A stretch of DNA of 43,005 nucleotides from an uncultured Rhodospirillaceae bacterium (GTDB lineage: Bacteria > Pseudomonadota > Alphaproteobacteria > Rhodospirillales > Magnetospirillaceae), in the NCBI GenBank assembly GCA_903941105.1, contig CAJANL010000142.1, positions 1 to 43,005 of the forward strand, in the 5' to 3' direction. The first letter of the stretch is position 1. Every line of letters starts with the position of its first letter. The translations under genes were made by a program, and so were the position numbers. Shown piece after piece: positions 7,660 through 15,476 of the stretch. The notes below the pieces were generated by a model. It had not been told where the DNA came from. It was given only the letters and a program-made list of their open reading frames with translations, and did not search any database.

Positions 7660-8565
7660 GTGAGTCCCGCCATTTCCTCGGCCAAACTGGCCGATGCGCT
7701 GAAAGCATCTGCCCAGGCGGTCAACGTCGAACTCGACCGCCTGCTCCCCATCGGTGACGGTCCCGAGCGCCGGGTGCACGAGGCCATGCGCTACGCCTCG
7801 CTGGAGGGCGGCAAGCGGCTGCGCCCCTTCCTGGTGCTGGAATCGGCCAAGCTGTTCCATGTGGCGGAGAGTGCCGCGCTGCGCGTTGCGTGCGCTATCG
7901 AGATGGTGCATTGCTATTCGCTGGTGCATGACGACCTGCCCTGCATGGACGACGACGACATGCGACGCGGTCGTCCCACCTGCCACAAGCAATTCGACGA
8001 GGCCACCGCCCTGTTGGCCGGCGACGCGCTGTTGACCCACGCCTTCGAGGTGCTGGCCCTGCCCGGCACCCATGGCGACCCCGCCGTCCGCTGCGAACTG
8101 GTCGCCGCCCTGGCGCATGCCGCCGGCGGTTGGGGCATGGTGGGCGGCCAGATGGTCGATCTGCTGGCCGCCGAGTTGGCCATGGACGTGGCCGCCATCA
8201 CCCGGCTGCAGCAGATGAAGACCGGTCGGCTGATCTGCTTCGCGGCCGAGGCCGGCGCCGTGCTGGGCAAGGCCCATCCCAACCAGCGGCAGGCGCTGCG
8301 CAATTACGCCCACGACCTCGGGCTGGCCTTCCAGATTGCCGACGACCTGCTGGACGTCGAGGGCACCGCCGAGGAGATGGGCAAGAAGGTCGGCAAGGAC
8401 GCGGATGCTCACAAGGCCACCTTCGTTTCGTTGCTGGGGGTCGAGCGCGCCCGCGCCCAGGCCGACATGCTGGCCAGCCAGGCCATCAACCACCTCGACT
8501 CGTTCGGAGACACGGCCGACCTGCTGCGCGACGTCGCCCGCTTCGTTGTCGAACGGCGGAGCTGA
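7660..8565 (+). CDS. ispA: Farnesyl diphosphate synthase (polyprenyl synthetase)
   Basis: A 301-aa class I prenyltransferase condensing IPP with DMAPP/GPP to farnesyl diphosphate. The GTG at 7660 is the likely start (SPAISSAKLADAL); the frame is open further upstream but overlaps xseB. The first Asp-rich motif is DDLPCMDDDDMRRG and the second is DDLLDVEG. Also present are GGKRLRP and the KTGRLICFAAEAGAVLG helix. Both ionising Asp motifs are intact. It lies between xseB and dxs (9-bp gap), the standard isoprenoid operon. Confidence 0.95.
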   Translation: MSPAISSAKLADALKASAQAVNVELDRLLPIGDGPERRVHEAMRYASLEGGKRLRPFLVLESAKLFHVAESAALRVACAIEMVHCYSLVHDDLPCMDDDDMRRGRPTCHKQFDEATALLAGDALLTHAFEVLALPGTHGDPAVRCELVAALAHAAGGWGMVGGQMVDLLAAELAMDVAAITRLQQMKTGRLICFAAEAGAVLGKAHPNQRQALRNYAHDLGLAFQIADDLLDVEGTAEEMGKKVGKDADAHKATFVSLLGVERARAQADMLASQAINHLDSFGDTADLLRDVARFVVERRS

Positions 8566-8574
8566 GAGGCCCGG

Positions 8575-10485
8575 ATGACCAGCCATTTCCCCCTGCTCGA
8601 CCGCATTGCCTCGCCGGCCGATTTTCGTCATTTCGGCGTCGAGGAGCTGCGCCAACTGGCCGACGAAGTTCGCCGCGAGATGATCGAGTCGGTGTCCATC
8701 ACCGGCGGCCATCTCGGTGCCGGCCTGGGGGTGGTCGAACTCACCCTGGCGCTGCATCACGTCTTCGACACGCCGCACGACCGGCTGATCTGGGACGTCG
8801 GCCACCAGGCCTATCCGCACAAGATCGTCACCGGCCGCCGCGACCGCATGCGCACCCTGCGCCAGGGCGGCGGCCTGTCCGGCTTCACCAAGCGGACCGA
8901 GAGCGAGTACGACCCGTTCGGCGCCGGCCACAGCTCGACCTCCATCTCGGCCGGGCTGGGCATGGCGGTGGCGCGCGATCTCAAGGGCGACGACGGCAAC
9001 GTCATCGCGGTGATCGGCGACGGCGCCATGAGCGCCGGCATGGCCTACGAGGCCATGAACAACGCCGGCTCCATGCAGTCGCGACTGGTGGTGGTGCTCA
9101 ACGACAACGACATGTCCATCGCGCCGCCGGTGGGGGCGATGAGCGCCTACCTGTCGCGGCTGCTGTCGTCACGGCCTTATCTGTCCATCCGCCACTTCGC
9201 CAAGGACATCGCCGCCATGCTGCCGCCGCCGTTGGAGCGGGTGGCCCGGCGCGCCGAGGAATATGCCCGCGGCATGGTCTCGGGCGGCACCCTGTTCGTG
9301 GAGATGGGCTTCTATTACGTCGGCCCCATCGACGGTCACAACTTCGAGCACCTGTTGCCGGTGCTGAAGAACGTGCGCGACGCCGAGGACGACAAGCCGG
9401 TGCTGGTGCATGTGGTGACCAAGAAGGGCCGCGGCTATTCGCCGGCCGAGGAGGCCGCCGACAAGTACCATGGCGTCGGCCGGTTCGACGTGGTCACCGG
9501 CAAGCTGGCCAAGCCCAAGGCCAACGCGCCCAGCTATACCGGCGTGTTCGCCGATGCCATGGTGCGCGAGGCCGAGGCCGACCAGCGCATTGTCGCCATC
9601 ACCGCCGCCATGCCGGCCGGCACCGGCCTCGACAAGTTCGCCGAACGTTTCCCCGCCCGCTTCTTCGACGTGGGCATCGCCGAGCAGCACGCGGTGACCT
9701 TCGCCGCCGGGCTGGCCTGCGAGGGCTTCAAGCCGTTCTGCGCGCTGTATTCCAGCTTCCTGCAGCGCGGTTACGACCAGTTGGTGCACGACGTGGTGCT
9801 GCAAAAGCTGCCAGTGCGCTTCGCCATCGACCGCGCCGGGCTGGTGGGAGCCGACGGCGCTACCCATGCCGGCACCTTCGACCTTGCCTTCCTGGGCTGC
9901 CTGCCCGACATCGTGCTGATGAGCCCGGCCGACGAAGCCGAACTGATGCACGCCGTGGCGACTGCCGCCGCCCTCGACGACCGCCCCTCTGCCTTCCGCT
10001 ATCCCCGCGGCGAGGGCGTCGGTGTCGAGTTGCCCGAACGCGGCCGCATCCTCCCCCTCGGCAAGGGCCGCATCCTGCGCGAGGGCACCCGGGTGGCGCT
10101 GCTGTCGCTCGGAACCCGTCTGGCCGAGACCCTGAAGGCGGCCGACGAACTGGCGGCACGGGGGATCTCCGCCACGGTGGCCGACGCCCGCTTCATGAAA
10201 CCGCTGGACGAGGACCTCATCCTAAGGCTGGCGCGCGAGCACGAGATGCTGGTGACCATCGAGGAAGGCTCGGTGGGCGGCTTCGGCAGCCATGTCCTAC
10301 AACTGCTGGCCCATGCCGGGGCGCTGGACCACGGCCTCAAGGTGCGGCCCATGGTGCTGCCCGACCGCTTCCTCGACCACGACACGCCGCAGATCCAATA
10401 CGATCAGGCCGGCCTCAACGCCGCCCACATCACCGCCACGGTTTTCGCCGCCCTGGGCGTTTCCCGCACCGCCGTCCCGGCCTGA
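8575..10485 (+). CDS. dxs: 1-deoxy-D-xylulose-5-phosphate synthase
   Basis: A 636-aa thiamine-diphosphate enzyme making DXP from pyruvate and glyceraldehyde 3-phosphate, the entry step of the MEP pathway. Visible are the N-terminal [17 protein letters not shown], the TPP signature beginning [18 protein letters not shown], the central DGHN, and the catalytic-Glu region [10 protein letters not shown]. The pyrimidine domain and C-terminal transketolase domain end normally. Length is typical. It is last in the xseB-ispA-dxs operon; no strong terminator is visible directly after it. Confidence 0.97.
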   Translation: MTSHFPLLDRIASPADFRHFGVEELRQLADEVRREMIESVSITGGHLGAGLGVVELTLALHHVFDTPHDRLIWDVGHQAYPHKIVTGRRDRMRTLRQGGGLSGFTKRTESEYDPFGAGHSSTSISAGLGMAVARDLKGDDGNVIAVIGDGAMSAGMAYEAMNNAGSMQSRLVVVLNDNDMSIAPPVGAMSAYLSRLLSSRPYLSIRHFAKDIAAMLPPPLERVARRAEEYARGMVSGGTLFVEMGFYYVGPIDGHNFEHLLPVLKNVRDAEDDKPVLVHVVTKKGRGYSPAEEAADKYHGVGRFDVVTGKLAKPKANAPSYTGVFADAMVREAEADQRIVAITAAMPAGTGLDKFAERFPARFFDVGIAEQHAVTFAAGLACEGFKPFCALYSSFLQRGYDQLVHDVVLQKLPVRFAIDRAGLVGADGATHAGTFDLAFLGCLPDIVLMSPADEAELMHAVATAAALDDRPSAFRYPRGEGVGVELPERGRILPLGKGRILREGTRVALLSLGTRLAETLKAADELAARGISATVADARFMKPLDEDLILRLAREHEMLVTIEEGSVGGFGSHVLQLLAHAGALDHGLKVRPMVLPDRFLDHDTPQIQYDQAGLNAAHITATVFAALGVSRTAVPA

Positions 10486-10509
10486 CTCCCCCCTTATTGA
10501 TGGGGATGG

Positions 10510-10526
10510 ATATGCATGTGGCATAT
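10510..10526. promoter_or_regulatory. Inverted repeat upstream of the BigR-like gene
   Basis: ATATGC-ATGTG-GCATAT, a perfect 6-5-6 inverted repeat in an AT-rich gap. A second AT-rich dyad (ATATT-GA-AATAT, 10592-10603) overlaps the candidate promoter. Either could be an operator for the ArsR-type protein encoded downstream. Confidence 0.4.
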
Positions 10527-10584
10527 TGTACATCTATTGTGTGTTATACATCGCATCGGGTATGCCCCCTAGGAAATACTCCGG

Positions 10585-10593
10585 TGTTATAAT
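10585..10593 (+). promoter_or_regulatory. Candidate extended -10 promoter of the BigR-like gene
   Basis: TGTTATAAT matches the extended -10 (TGnTATAAT) perfectly. No convincing -35 is present. Transcription would start near 10600, about 60 nt ahead of the ATG, and the start site falls in an AT-rich dyad suited to autorepression. Confidence 0.45.
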
Positions 10594-10661
10594 ATTGAAA
10601 TATCAAAAATGAGTGGTATGATATATGCGAACTTCAGGTTCTTGGTGAAGGGTTTGGTGCA

Positions 10662-10979
10662 ATGGAACTCGAAAAGCTATACGACAGCGCGCGGCGTGCC
10701 AGCACGCTTCTGAAGGCGATGAGCAACGAGCACCGGCTGATGATCCTGTGCCAGTTGCTGCATGGCGAGAAGTCGGTGGGCGAACTGGAACGGCTGATCG
10801 GCCTCAGCCAGTCGGCGTTGTCGCAGCATCTGGCGCGATTGCGGCGCGACAATCTGGTGCAGACCCGCCGTCAGGCCCAGACCATCTATTATTCACTGTC
10901 CGGCGCAGAAGCCAGCGCGGTGATCAACACGTTGTACACATTGTATTGTGCCAAGGAACAGGGCGCCTGCGCCGCCTGA
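10662..10979 (+). CDS. BigR/SqrR-like persulfide-sensing ArsR repressor
   Basis: A 105-aa winged-helix protein of the ArsR family. The start of the core (STLLKAMSNEHRLMILCQLLHGEKSVGELE), the recognition helix region (QSALSQHLARLRRDNLVQTRR) and the wing (QTIYYSLS) closely resemble BigR and SqrR. Cys30 and Cys96 are separated by 66 residues, the same spacing as the two thiol-sensing cysteines of BigR (42/108) and SqrR (41/107). A third Cys (103) lies in the tail. Known relatives derepress sulfide-oxidation genes when these cysteines form a polysulfide link. No sulfide:quinone oxidoreductase or persulfide dioxygenase is adjacent; the convergent MBL-fold gene is a different subtype. Its target may be itself or genes elsewhere. 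Confidence 0.85.
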   Translation: MELEKLYDSARRASTLLKAMSNEHRLMILCQLLHGEKSVGELERLIGLSQSALSQHLARLRRDNLVQTRRQAQTIYYSLSGAEASAVINTLYTLYCAKEQGACAA

Positions 10980-11020
10980 AGTTATCAGCTTTCCCCTCAC
11001 CGGGCGGTTGGCTTGGAGCG

Positions 11021-11039
11021 CGGGCGTCGCGCCCGTTTC
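11021..11039. terminator. Hairpin between convergent genes (possible terminator)
   Basis: CGGGCG-TCG-CGCCCG (11021-11035) followed by TTTC, 42 bp after the BigR-like stop and just before the end of the convergent MBL gene. Confidence 0.5.
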
Positions 11040-11047
11040 TCTGAGAA

Positions 11048-12076
11048 TTACATTACTCGATACAACCACACCCCCTCGGGTCCCGCCTCGCGCACCACGC
11101 GGCCGTCGGCCATCAGGTGGTGCAGGTGGGCCAGGGTTTCGCCGGTGGCGAAGCCGGTCTGGTAGGGATCGAGTTCGCGGCGGAACAGCACCCGCAAGGC
11201 CGTCAAGGCCGTGGTCGGTTCGGCGCAGGCCGCCGCCGTCTGGTCCAGCCTTTCCCGATGATGATGCTGCAATTGGGCGATACGGGCATGGAGGCCATGG
11301 AACGGCAGCCCGTGCGACGGCAGCACCAGGGTGTCCTCCGGCAGTGCCTTCAGCCGCTCCAGCGCCGCCAGGAACAGCGACAGCGGTTCGCCCTCGGGCT
11401 CCTGCGGCCACACGCCCACGATGGGGCTGATGCGCGGCAGCACCTGATCGCCCGAGATCAGCACCCTGTCCTCGGCGCAATAGAGGCAGGCATGCTCGGG
11501 GGAATGGCCGCCGCCCTCGATCATCCGCCACGAGCGGCCGCCGATACGGAGCGTGTCGCCGTTGCGGATGCGGCGGAACCGCACCGGGATGGGGACGATG
11601 CGGGGGCGATAGGTGTTGCGCCGCTCGGCGATGCCGGCCAGCAGGTCGGGGCCATAGCCGGCACGGCGGTAATAATCGAGCTGATTGGCGGCGTAATCGT
11701 CACCGGTATCGAGGCACAGCATGCGCCCGAAACTCCACTCGCCCTGGCTGGCGGTGAGGGTGAGCCCCAGCCGCTCGGTGAGCCAGCCGGCAAGTCCCAT
11801 GTGGTCGGGGTGGAAATGGGTGGCGATCAGCTTCGCCACCGGCCGCCCGGCCAGCGCGCCCTCGAACAACCGCAGCCACAGCGCCTTGGTCTCGTCATTG
11901 CCGACCCCACTGTCCACCAGCGTCCAGGCCTCGCCGTCCTCCAGCGCCCACAGATTGATATGGTCGAGCGCGAACGGCAGCGGCATGCGGATCCATCGGA
12001 TGCCGGGCGCCACCTCCAGCACGGTGGCCGGCTCGGGGGGCTGGGGAAACGGGTGGACCAGGGACGATCGGCTCAC
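11048..12076 (-). CDS. MBL-fold metallo-hydrolase
   Basis: A 342-aa metallo-beta-lactamase-fold hydrolase. Metal ligands are visible in THFHPDHMG (His87, His89, Asp91, His92), GGHSPEHACLY, GDQVL and the later SHGLPFHG. A C-terminal winged-helix-like region follows (HLHHLMADGRVVREAGPEGVWLYR), as in LACTB2-type enzymes. The start is GTG with AAAGGAG about ten bases upstream. Substrate is not deducible. It is convergent with the persulfide sensor, but its sequence is not of the ETHE1/Blh persulfide dioxygenase subtype, so a sulfur role is not supported by sequence. Confidence 0.85.
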   Translation of the reverse strand: MSRSSLVHPFPQPPEPATVLEVAPGIRWIRMPLPFALDHINLWALEDGEAWTLVDSGVGNDETKALWLRLFEGALAGRPVAKLIATHFHPDHMGLAGWLTERLGLTLTASQGEWSFGRMLCLDTGDDYAANQLDYYRRAGYGPDLLAGIAERRNTYRPRIVPIPVRFRRIRNGDTLRIGGRSWRMIEGGGHSPEHACLYCAEDRVLISGDQVLPRISPIVGVWPQEPEGEPLSLFLAALERLKALPEDTLVLPSHGLPFHGLHARIAQLQHHHRERLDQTAAACAEPTTALTALRVLFRRELDPYQTGFATGETLAHLHHLMADGRVVREAGPEGVWLYRVM

Positions 12077-12127
12077 GGGACGACGGCTCCTTTAATTAGG
12101 CAAGTCTTTGCATATTTCCCGACGCGA

Positions 12128-12150
12128 GTCACCGGGGTTAAGTCGGTGAC
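12128..12150. promoter_or_regulatory. Inverted repeat at the edge of the ROK remnant
   Basis: GTCACCG (12128-12134) and CGGTGAC (12144-12150) form a 7-bp inverted repeat with a 9-nt loop, immediately before the ATG at 12151 and upstream of the divergent MBL gene. It could be an operator or a structural scar. Confidence 0.35.
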
Positions 12151-12428
12151 ATGACGGCACCGCCAACCCAACCCTCTGCAACGGCCGAGGCGGTGCCGGC
12201 CCGCTACGAGGAACGCCTTGCCCGCACCTTAGCGACGGAGATCAATCTCATCGATCAGCATGTGGTGATGCTGGGCGTAGGCTGTCGCGCGTGGGACGCC
12301 TCTACACCAACGTCGCCGAACTGTGGGGCCGCTGGGTGTTCTCGGGCCATGTCGAGACGCGGCTGGCCCCTCCCCACCACGCCAATTCATCGGGAGTGCA
12401 CGGCGCCGCCTGGCTGTGGCCGGCCTAA
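12151..12428 (+). pseudogene. C-terminal remnant of a ROK-family sugar kinase, frameshifted
   Basis: The first frame encodes ARYEERLARTLATEINLIDQHVVMLGVG, and the +1-shifted frame from about 12282 continues LSRVGRLYTNVAELWGRWVF and then TRLAPPHHANSSGVHGAAWLW to a TAA at 12426. Joined, these match the last 80 or so residues of ROK-family fructokinase-like proteins (conserved YEDRLARALA...INLLDPDVIVLGGG...YTNVP...SGVRGAAWL; recalled, not searched). The N-terminal ATP-binding and catalytic regions are absent, and one base appears lost near 12282. It is almost certainly non-functional. Its stop overlaps the stop of the convergent TPR gene. Confidence 0.75.
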
Positions 12429-13474
12429 TCTTCCGCCGCGTTCTCCATCGCGCCCTTGAGCTGGGTGTGCTGGGCCTGCACCACGGCGGCCTGATCGGCC
12501 AGGCCGAGGGCGGCGAGGATTTCGGCGAGGCTTTCCAGGGTCAGGACGAGGGCCGGCACCGCGGCCTTGGGATCGGCGTTCACCGCAGTGTGGAACAGGT
12601 CCACCGCCTCCAGCGCCGGGTCGAGGGAGTCCTGGGTCCGCCCGACTTCGTGACGGCGTCCGGCCAGGCTGCCCAGGGTCTGGGCCATGAACAGGCGGTA
12701 CTGCTCGGGGTCGGCCTTGAACAGGATGCGGCCCAACTCGCAGGCCTCGTCGGCACAGGCGTGGGCGTCGCCGAAGCGGCCGTTGCGGCTCAGGGCCAGC
12801 GCCGCCTGATGCAGGGTCAGCGCCAGCAGATGCACCACCGCCGGCGGGGTGCCCTCGGGAAACAGGTCGACGATCAGCCGGCGGGTGTCGATGGCCTCGG
12901 GCCACAGGCCCAATTCGGTGAAGGCGATGGCCGACCGGTGCAGCGCCTCGATCATGGCGCCGAGATAGGGGGCGCCCTCCTGGCCGCCCTCGCGGAAAAC
13001 CTTGACCGCGCCGGTCAGCGATTCCACGGCACCGGCGATGTCGCCGCCGCGCAGGCGGCGCCCCGCCTGGCTGATCAGGACGGAAACCAGCACAAAACGG
13101 GTCTGTCCCGGCTGCAGCTCCATGGAGGCGCGCGCCAGTTCGACCGCGGCCTCACCAGCGGTAGCGGCATCGTTGTCGTTGCCGACCTCGGTGAGGCGGC
13201 CGGACAGGGTATTCAACGCCGAAGCGAGATTGATGCAGAACGTCTGCGGCTCGATCACCGACAGGGCACGGAAGATCTCCACCGACTCGGCGATGGCGGC
13301 CAGCGCCTCGTCCCGCTGGCCCTTGCTCCACAGCAGCGTTCCCATCTGCAACAGCGCATCGGCCTGGGCGGGGAACAGCCCGTCGGGCGTCTCGGCATTG
13401 CGGCGGCGAAAATCCGCCACGGTGGCGGCAAGGCGCTCCAACTCCCCGTCGCGGGCGGCATCGGCATCGCTCAT
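12425..13474 (-). CDS. Tetratricopeptide-repeat protein, function unknown
   Basis: A 349-aa, almost wholly alpha-helical, Ala/Leu/Glu-rich protein with degenerate TPR units of about 40 residues (for example LFPAQADALLQMGTLLWSKGQRDEALAAIAESVEIFRAL and the later FTELGLWPEAIDTRRLIVDLF). The ATG at 13474 is chosen because AAGGAG lies just upstream; a longer open frame to 13582 lacks such a site. No signal peptide or catalytic domain is visible. It is probably a cytoplasmic scaffold. It ends in the 3' end of a ROK kinase remnant on the opposite strand. Confidence 0.75.
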   Translation of the reverse strand: MSDADAARDGELERLAATVADFRRRNAETPDGLFPAQADALLQMGTLLWSKGQRDEALAAIAESVEIFRALSVIEPQTFCINLASALNTLSGRLTEVGNDNDAATAGEAAVELARASMELQPGQTRFVLVSVLISQAGRRLRGGDIAGAVESLTGAVKVFREGGQEGAPYLGAMIEALHRSAIAFTELGLWPEAIDTRRLIVDLFPEGTPPAVVHLLALTLHQAALALSRNGRFGDAHACADEACELGRILFKADPEQYRLFMAQTLGSLAGRRHEVGRTQDSLDPALEAVDLFHTAVNADPKAAVPALVLTLESLAEILAALGLADQAAVVQAQHTQLKGAMENAAED

Positions 13475-13544
13475 TGAAACACGGCTCCTTGGGTCCGGTG
13501 CATCCCCACGGTCAGCCGACGGGAAGCGGAAAAGAAATCGAAGG

Positions 13545-14351
13545 TCAGCACTTCTTGCGCGGCACCGGCTCGACCATCTCAAGCTTGCCCTTGAGGCTGA
13601 AGGTCTTGAAGATCTGCACGATATCGTCGGCGACGCCGTTGACGTGATAATTCAGCGACATTTCGAATTCGGGCAGCGGGTCCTTGTTGCCGACCTGGAA
13701 AAACGCCATGCGCATGGGCCAGACAGGGGCGCTGAGCAGCGGCTGGGCGCCGGGCGGCGGGGTATTCGGACCACGGCCGATCAACGCGTTGATCTCGAAC
13801 GGCCCCTCCTCACCCATGCCGTCGAATACCGGCCGGCTGAGAATACGGGTGCCGCTGCCGGCGGCGTCGAGCAGATGGGCGGTGTGCTCGGTGGGGAACA
13901 GGGTGCCCTTGGGCAGCTTGATGGTGCGCGGCTCGGGGCGGCTGTAGCGGGCGGTGCCGCCCTGGCCCTTGCCCCGGAGTTCGGCGGTGCCCTCGACGTC
14001 CTCGGTGACCTGGCCGTCGCGGGCCTGACGGACGCGGAAACGATATTTCAGCCCATCCTTGGATTCCCATGACAGGAAGTCGGTGGTCGACTGCACCTGA
14101 CCGCCCTCGTCATAGGCGTAGGTCATGGTGAGGCGGTACTCGGTGGTCCAGCCGTCGCACGAGTCGGCGAACTGATAGGCCCAGGTGCCGGCGGCGCCGG
14201 CCATGCCGCTGCCCGACTTGGATGCCGACAGCCCCATGTGGTAGACCGCCTTATGCGAGACCAGTTCGACCGGCCCGGCCCAGGCCAGTCCGGCTCCCCA
14301 GGCAACCGCCATGACTGCGGCTCCCATTACCAGACTCGAACCCCGCTGCAT
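13545..14351 (-). CDS. EipB-like periplasmic cell-envelope integrity protein (DUF1849)
   Basis: A 268-aa protein with a signal peptide (cleavage likely after GLAWA, residue 25). Family features are ELVSHKAVYHMGLS near the mature N-terminus, SCDGWTTEYRL, the FLSWESKDGLKYRF segment and DGMGEEGPFEINALIG. Cys65 and the final residue Cys268 correspond in position to the conserved disulfide of Brucella EipB (Cys69-Cys278). That protein forms a spiral beta-barrel and supports envelope stability. A CCTCC/GGAGG ribosome site (14357-14361) precedes the ATG, and TATAAT (14385-14380, minus strand) is a candidate -10. Confidence 0.88.
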   Translation of the reverse strand: MQRGSSLVMGAAVMAVAWGAGLAWAGPVELVSHKAVYHMGLSASKSGSGMAGAAGTWAYQFADSCDGWTTEYRLTMTYAYDEGGQVQSTTDFLSWESKDGLKYRFRVRQARDGQVTEDVEGTAELRGKGQGGTARYSRPEPRTIKLPKGTLFPTEHTAHLLDAAGSGTRILSRPVFDGMGEEGPFEINALIGRGPNTPPPGAQPLLSAPVWPMRMAFFQVGNKDPLPEFEMSLNYHVNGVADDIVQIFKTFSLKGKLEMVEPVPRKKC

Positions 14352-14628
14352 TGACGCCTCCGAGAGCTAACCGGTGGTCATTATACACTGCGAGGCGCGC
14401 GCCACCAGGGGGCTCCAGCCACTCCCTCCGTCGAGTGCAGCCGGCCACCCGGACGATGTTACCTAGCGCCATGGGCAATTGCTGCCGCCGACCCGGCAAG
14501 GATTGCCCATGCTGCCGGAAATGAACCGCCGACACCAAGGCATTGCGCTTCGCCTGCCCCTGGCATGGCGATTGCGTTGTCCCTTTGCCGGGGACGCGGC
14601 GGCAACATCGGACGGGAGCGACAGGCAC

Positions 14629-14988
14629 ATGACCTACGACTTCGTTCCACATTGGCTGGAAAAGCTCGAATTGGGGCTGGAAAAGCTCGAACTTGGGCTG
14701 GATAAGCTCGAACTGGAAAACCTGCCGGCATGCGGCCAGTTTTCCACAGCCCCGTTTTCCGCCCCCACGACATCGGGCGCGGTATCACCGCTGGCCCCCA
14801 TGACGCTGCCGTTGCGCTGCCTGTCCAGCCAAGAAGTCGCCGCCCTGGTGGGCGAACTGTTCGCCGAGGGCTCGCTGAGCTGGGAACAGTTGCGCTCGCT
14901 GCTGGCGATCCCCGAACTGCAGCCACACCTGCGCGCCGCCATTCGCAGCCTGCCGGGCGCCGGGGACCTCGTCACCGCCGGACCATGA
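14629..14988 (+). CDS. Hypothetical protein: heptad-repeat N-terminus plus LSW domain
   Basis: A 119-aa protein starting at ATG 14629 behind GGGAG. Residues 10-33 are three consecutive heptads (LEKLELG, LEKLELG, LDKLELE) encoded by three 21-bp tandem repeats, an ideal short amphipathic coiled coil. A Pro/Ser/Thr-rich linker (34-62) leads to a helical domain (66-110; SSQEVAALVGELFAEGSLSW, then EQLRSLL). A related domain lies in the next gene, whose ATG overlaps this stop as ATGA. No signal peptide. I do not recognise the family. The pair probably forms a complex. Confidence 0.7.
   Translation: MTYDFVPHWLEKLELGLEKLELGLDKLELENLPACGQFSTAPFSAPTTSGAVSPLAPMTLPLRCLSSQEVAALVGELFAEGSLSWEQLRSLLAIPELQPHLRAAIRSLPGAGDLVTAGP
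14656..14718 (+). repeat. Three 21-bp tandem repeats within a coding region
   Basis: Units at 14656-14676, 14677-14697 and 14698-14718 start CTGGA and share an AAGCTCGAA core. Each encodes one coiled-coil heptad, so copy-number change keeps the frame. Confidence 0.9.
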
Positions 14989-15476
14989 GGCTGACCTCCG
15001 CCCTCTCCCGCCTGTTCGACGGCAACGCCGCCGGGCCGCAGGCCAACGCCACGCCGCTCCGACGCAACGAGCCAGTGCTGGCAAGGCCGGCGGTCGCCCT
15101 GCCCGCGCTGCCGCCCCCGGCCTCGGTCGGCGTGACGGCGACCGCGCCTCAAGCGCGCTGGGACCTGCGTCACATCTCGCCGCGCCAGTTCGCCGAGGCC
15201 ACCCACGAACTCTATGTCGGCGGCATGCTGTCATGGGACGAGTTCCGCCTGATGGGCCTGCCCAGCGAACTTCACCCGCAATTCGACGCAACAATCGGCG
15301 CCCTCACCGGCGAAAAGGCCGAGCCCGACCGCCCCCGCGACATGCTGGCGCAATGGGAGACCCGCGCCGATTTCGAGCGCCGCAACAATCCCGATCCCGA
15401 AGCCGTCCGCAAGACCGAGCGGGTGCTGCAAGTGCTGAACTGGCAGTCACAGCCGCCGCTCAACGTCACGGTATGA
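14985..15476 (+). CDS. Hypothetical protein with LSW domain, partner of the preceding gene
   Basis: A 163-aa protein; its ATG overlaps the preceding stop (ATGA, 14985-14988), so translation is coupled. A proline-rich N-terminus (1-58) leads to SPRQFAEATHELYVGGMLSW and then DEFRLMG at residues 65-91. This aligns with the upstream protein: A-x4-E-L-[FY]-x2-G-x-L-S-W-[DE]-x2-R, then P-E/S-EL-x-P. A further helical part (LTGEKAEPDRPRDMLAQWET, RADFERRNNPDPEAV) is unique to this one. No membrane segment or known catalytic motif. The last 11 bp overlap the convergent deiminase-like gene. Confidence 0.7.
   Translation: MRLTSALSRLFDGNAAGPQANATPLRRNEPVLARPAVALPALPPPASVGVTATAPQARWDLRHISPRQFAEATHELYVGGMLSWDEFRLMGLPSELHPQFDATIGALTGEKAEPDRPRDMLAQWETRADFERRNNPDPEAVRKTERVLQVLNWQSQPPLNVTV

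Noticed and set aside
8130-10592. An 820-codon open frame overlapping ispA and dxs
   Set aside because: It is the +1 shadow of dxs, rich in Arg/Pro/Gly with no motifs.
11048-12076. MBL-fold gene as the persulfide dioxygenase partner of the BigR-like repressor
   Set aside because: The long N-terminal region and C-terminal winged helix resemble LACTB2-like hydrolases; ETHE1/Blh features are not evident and the genes are convergent, not in operon.
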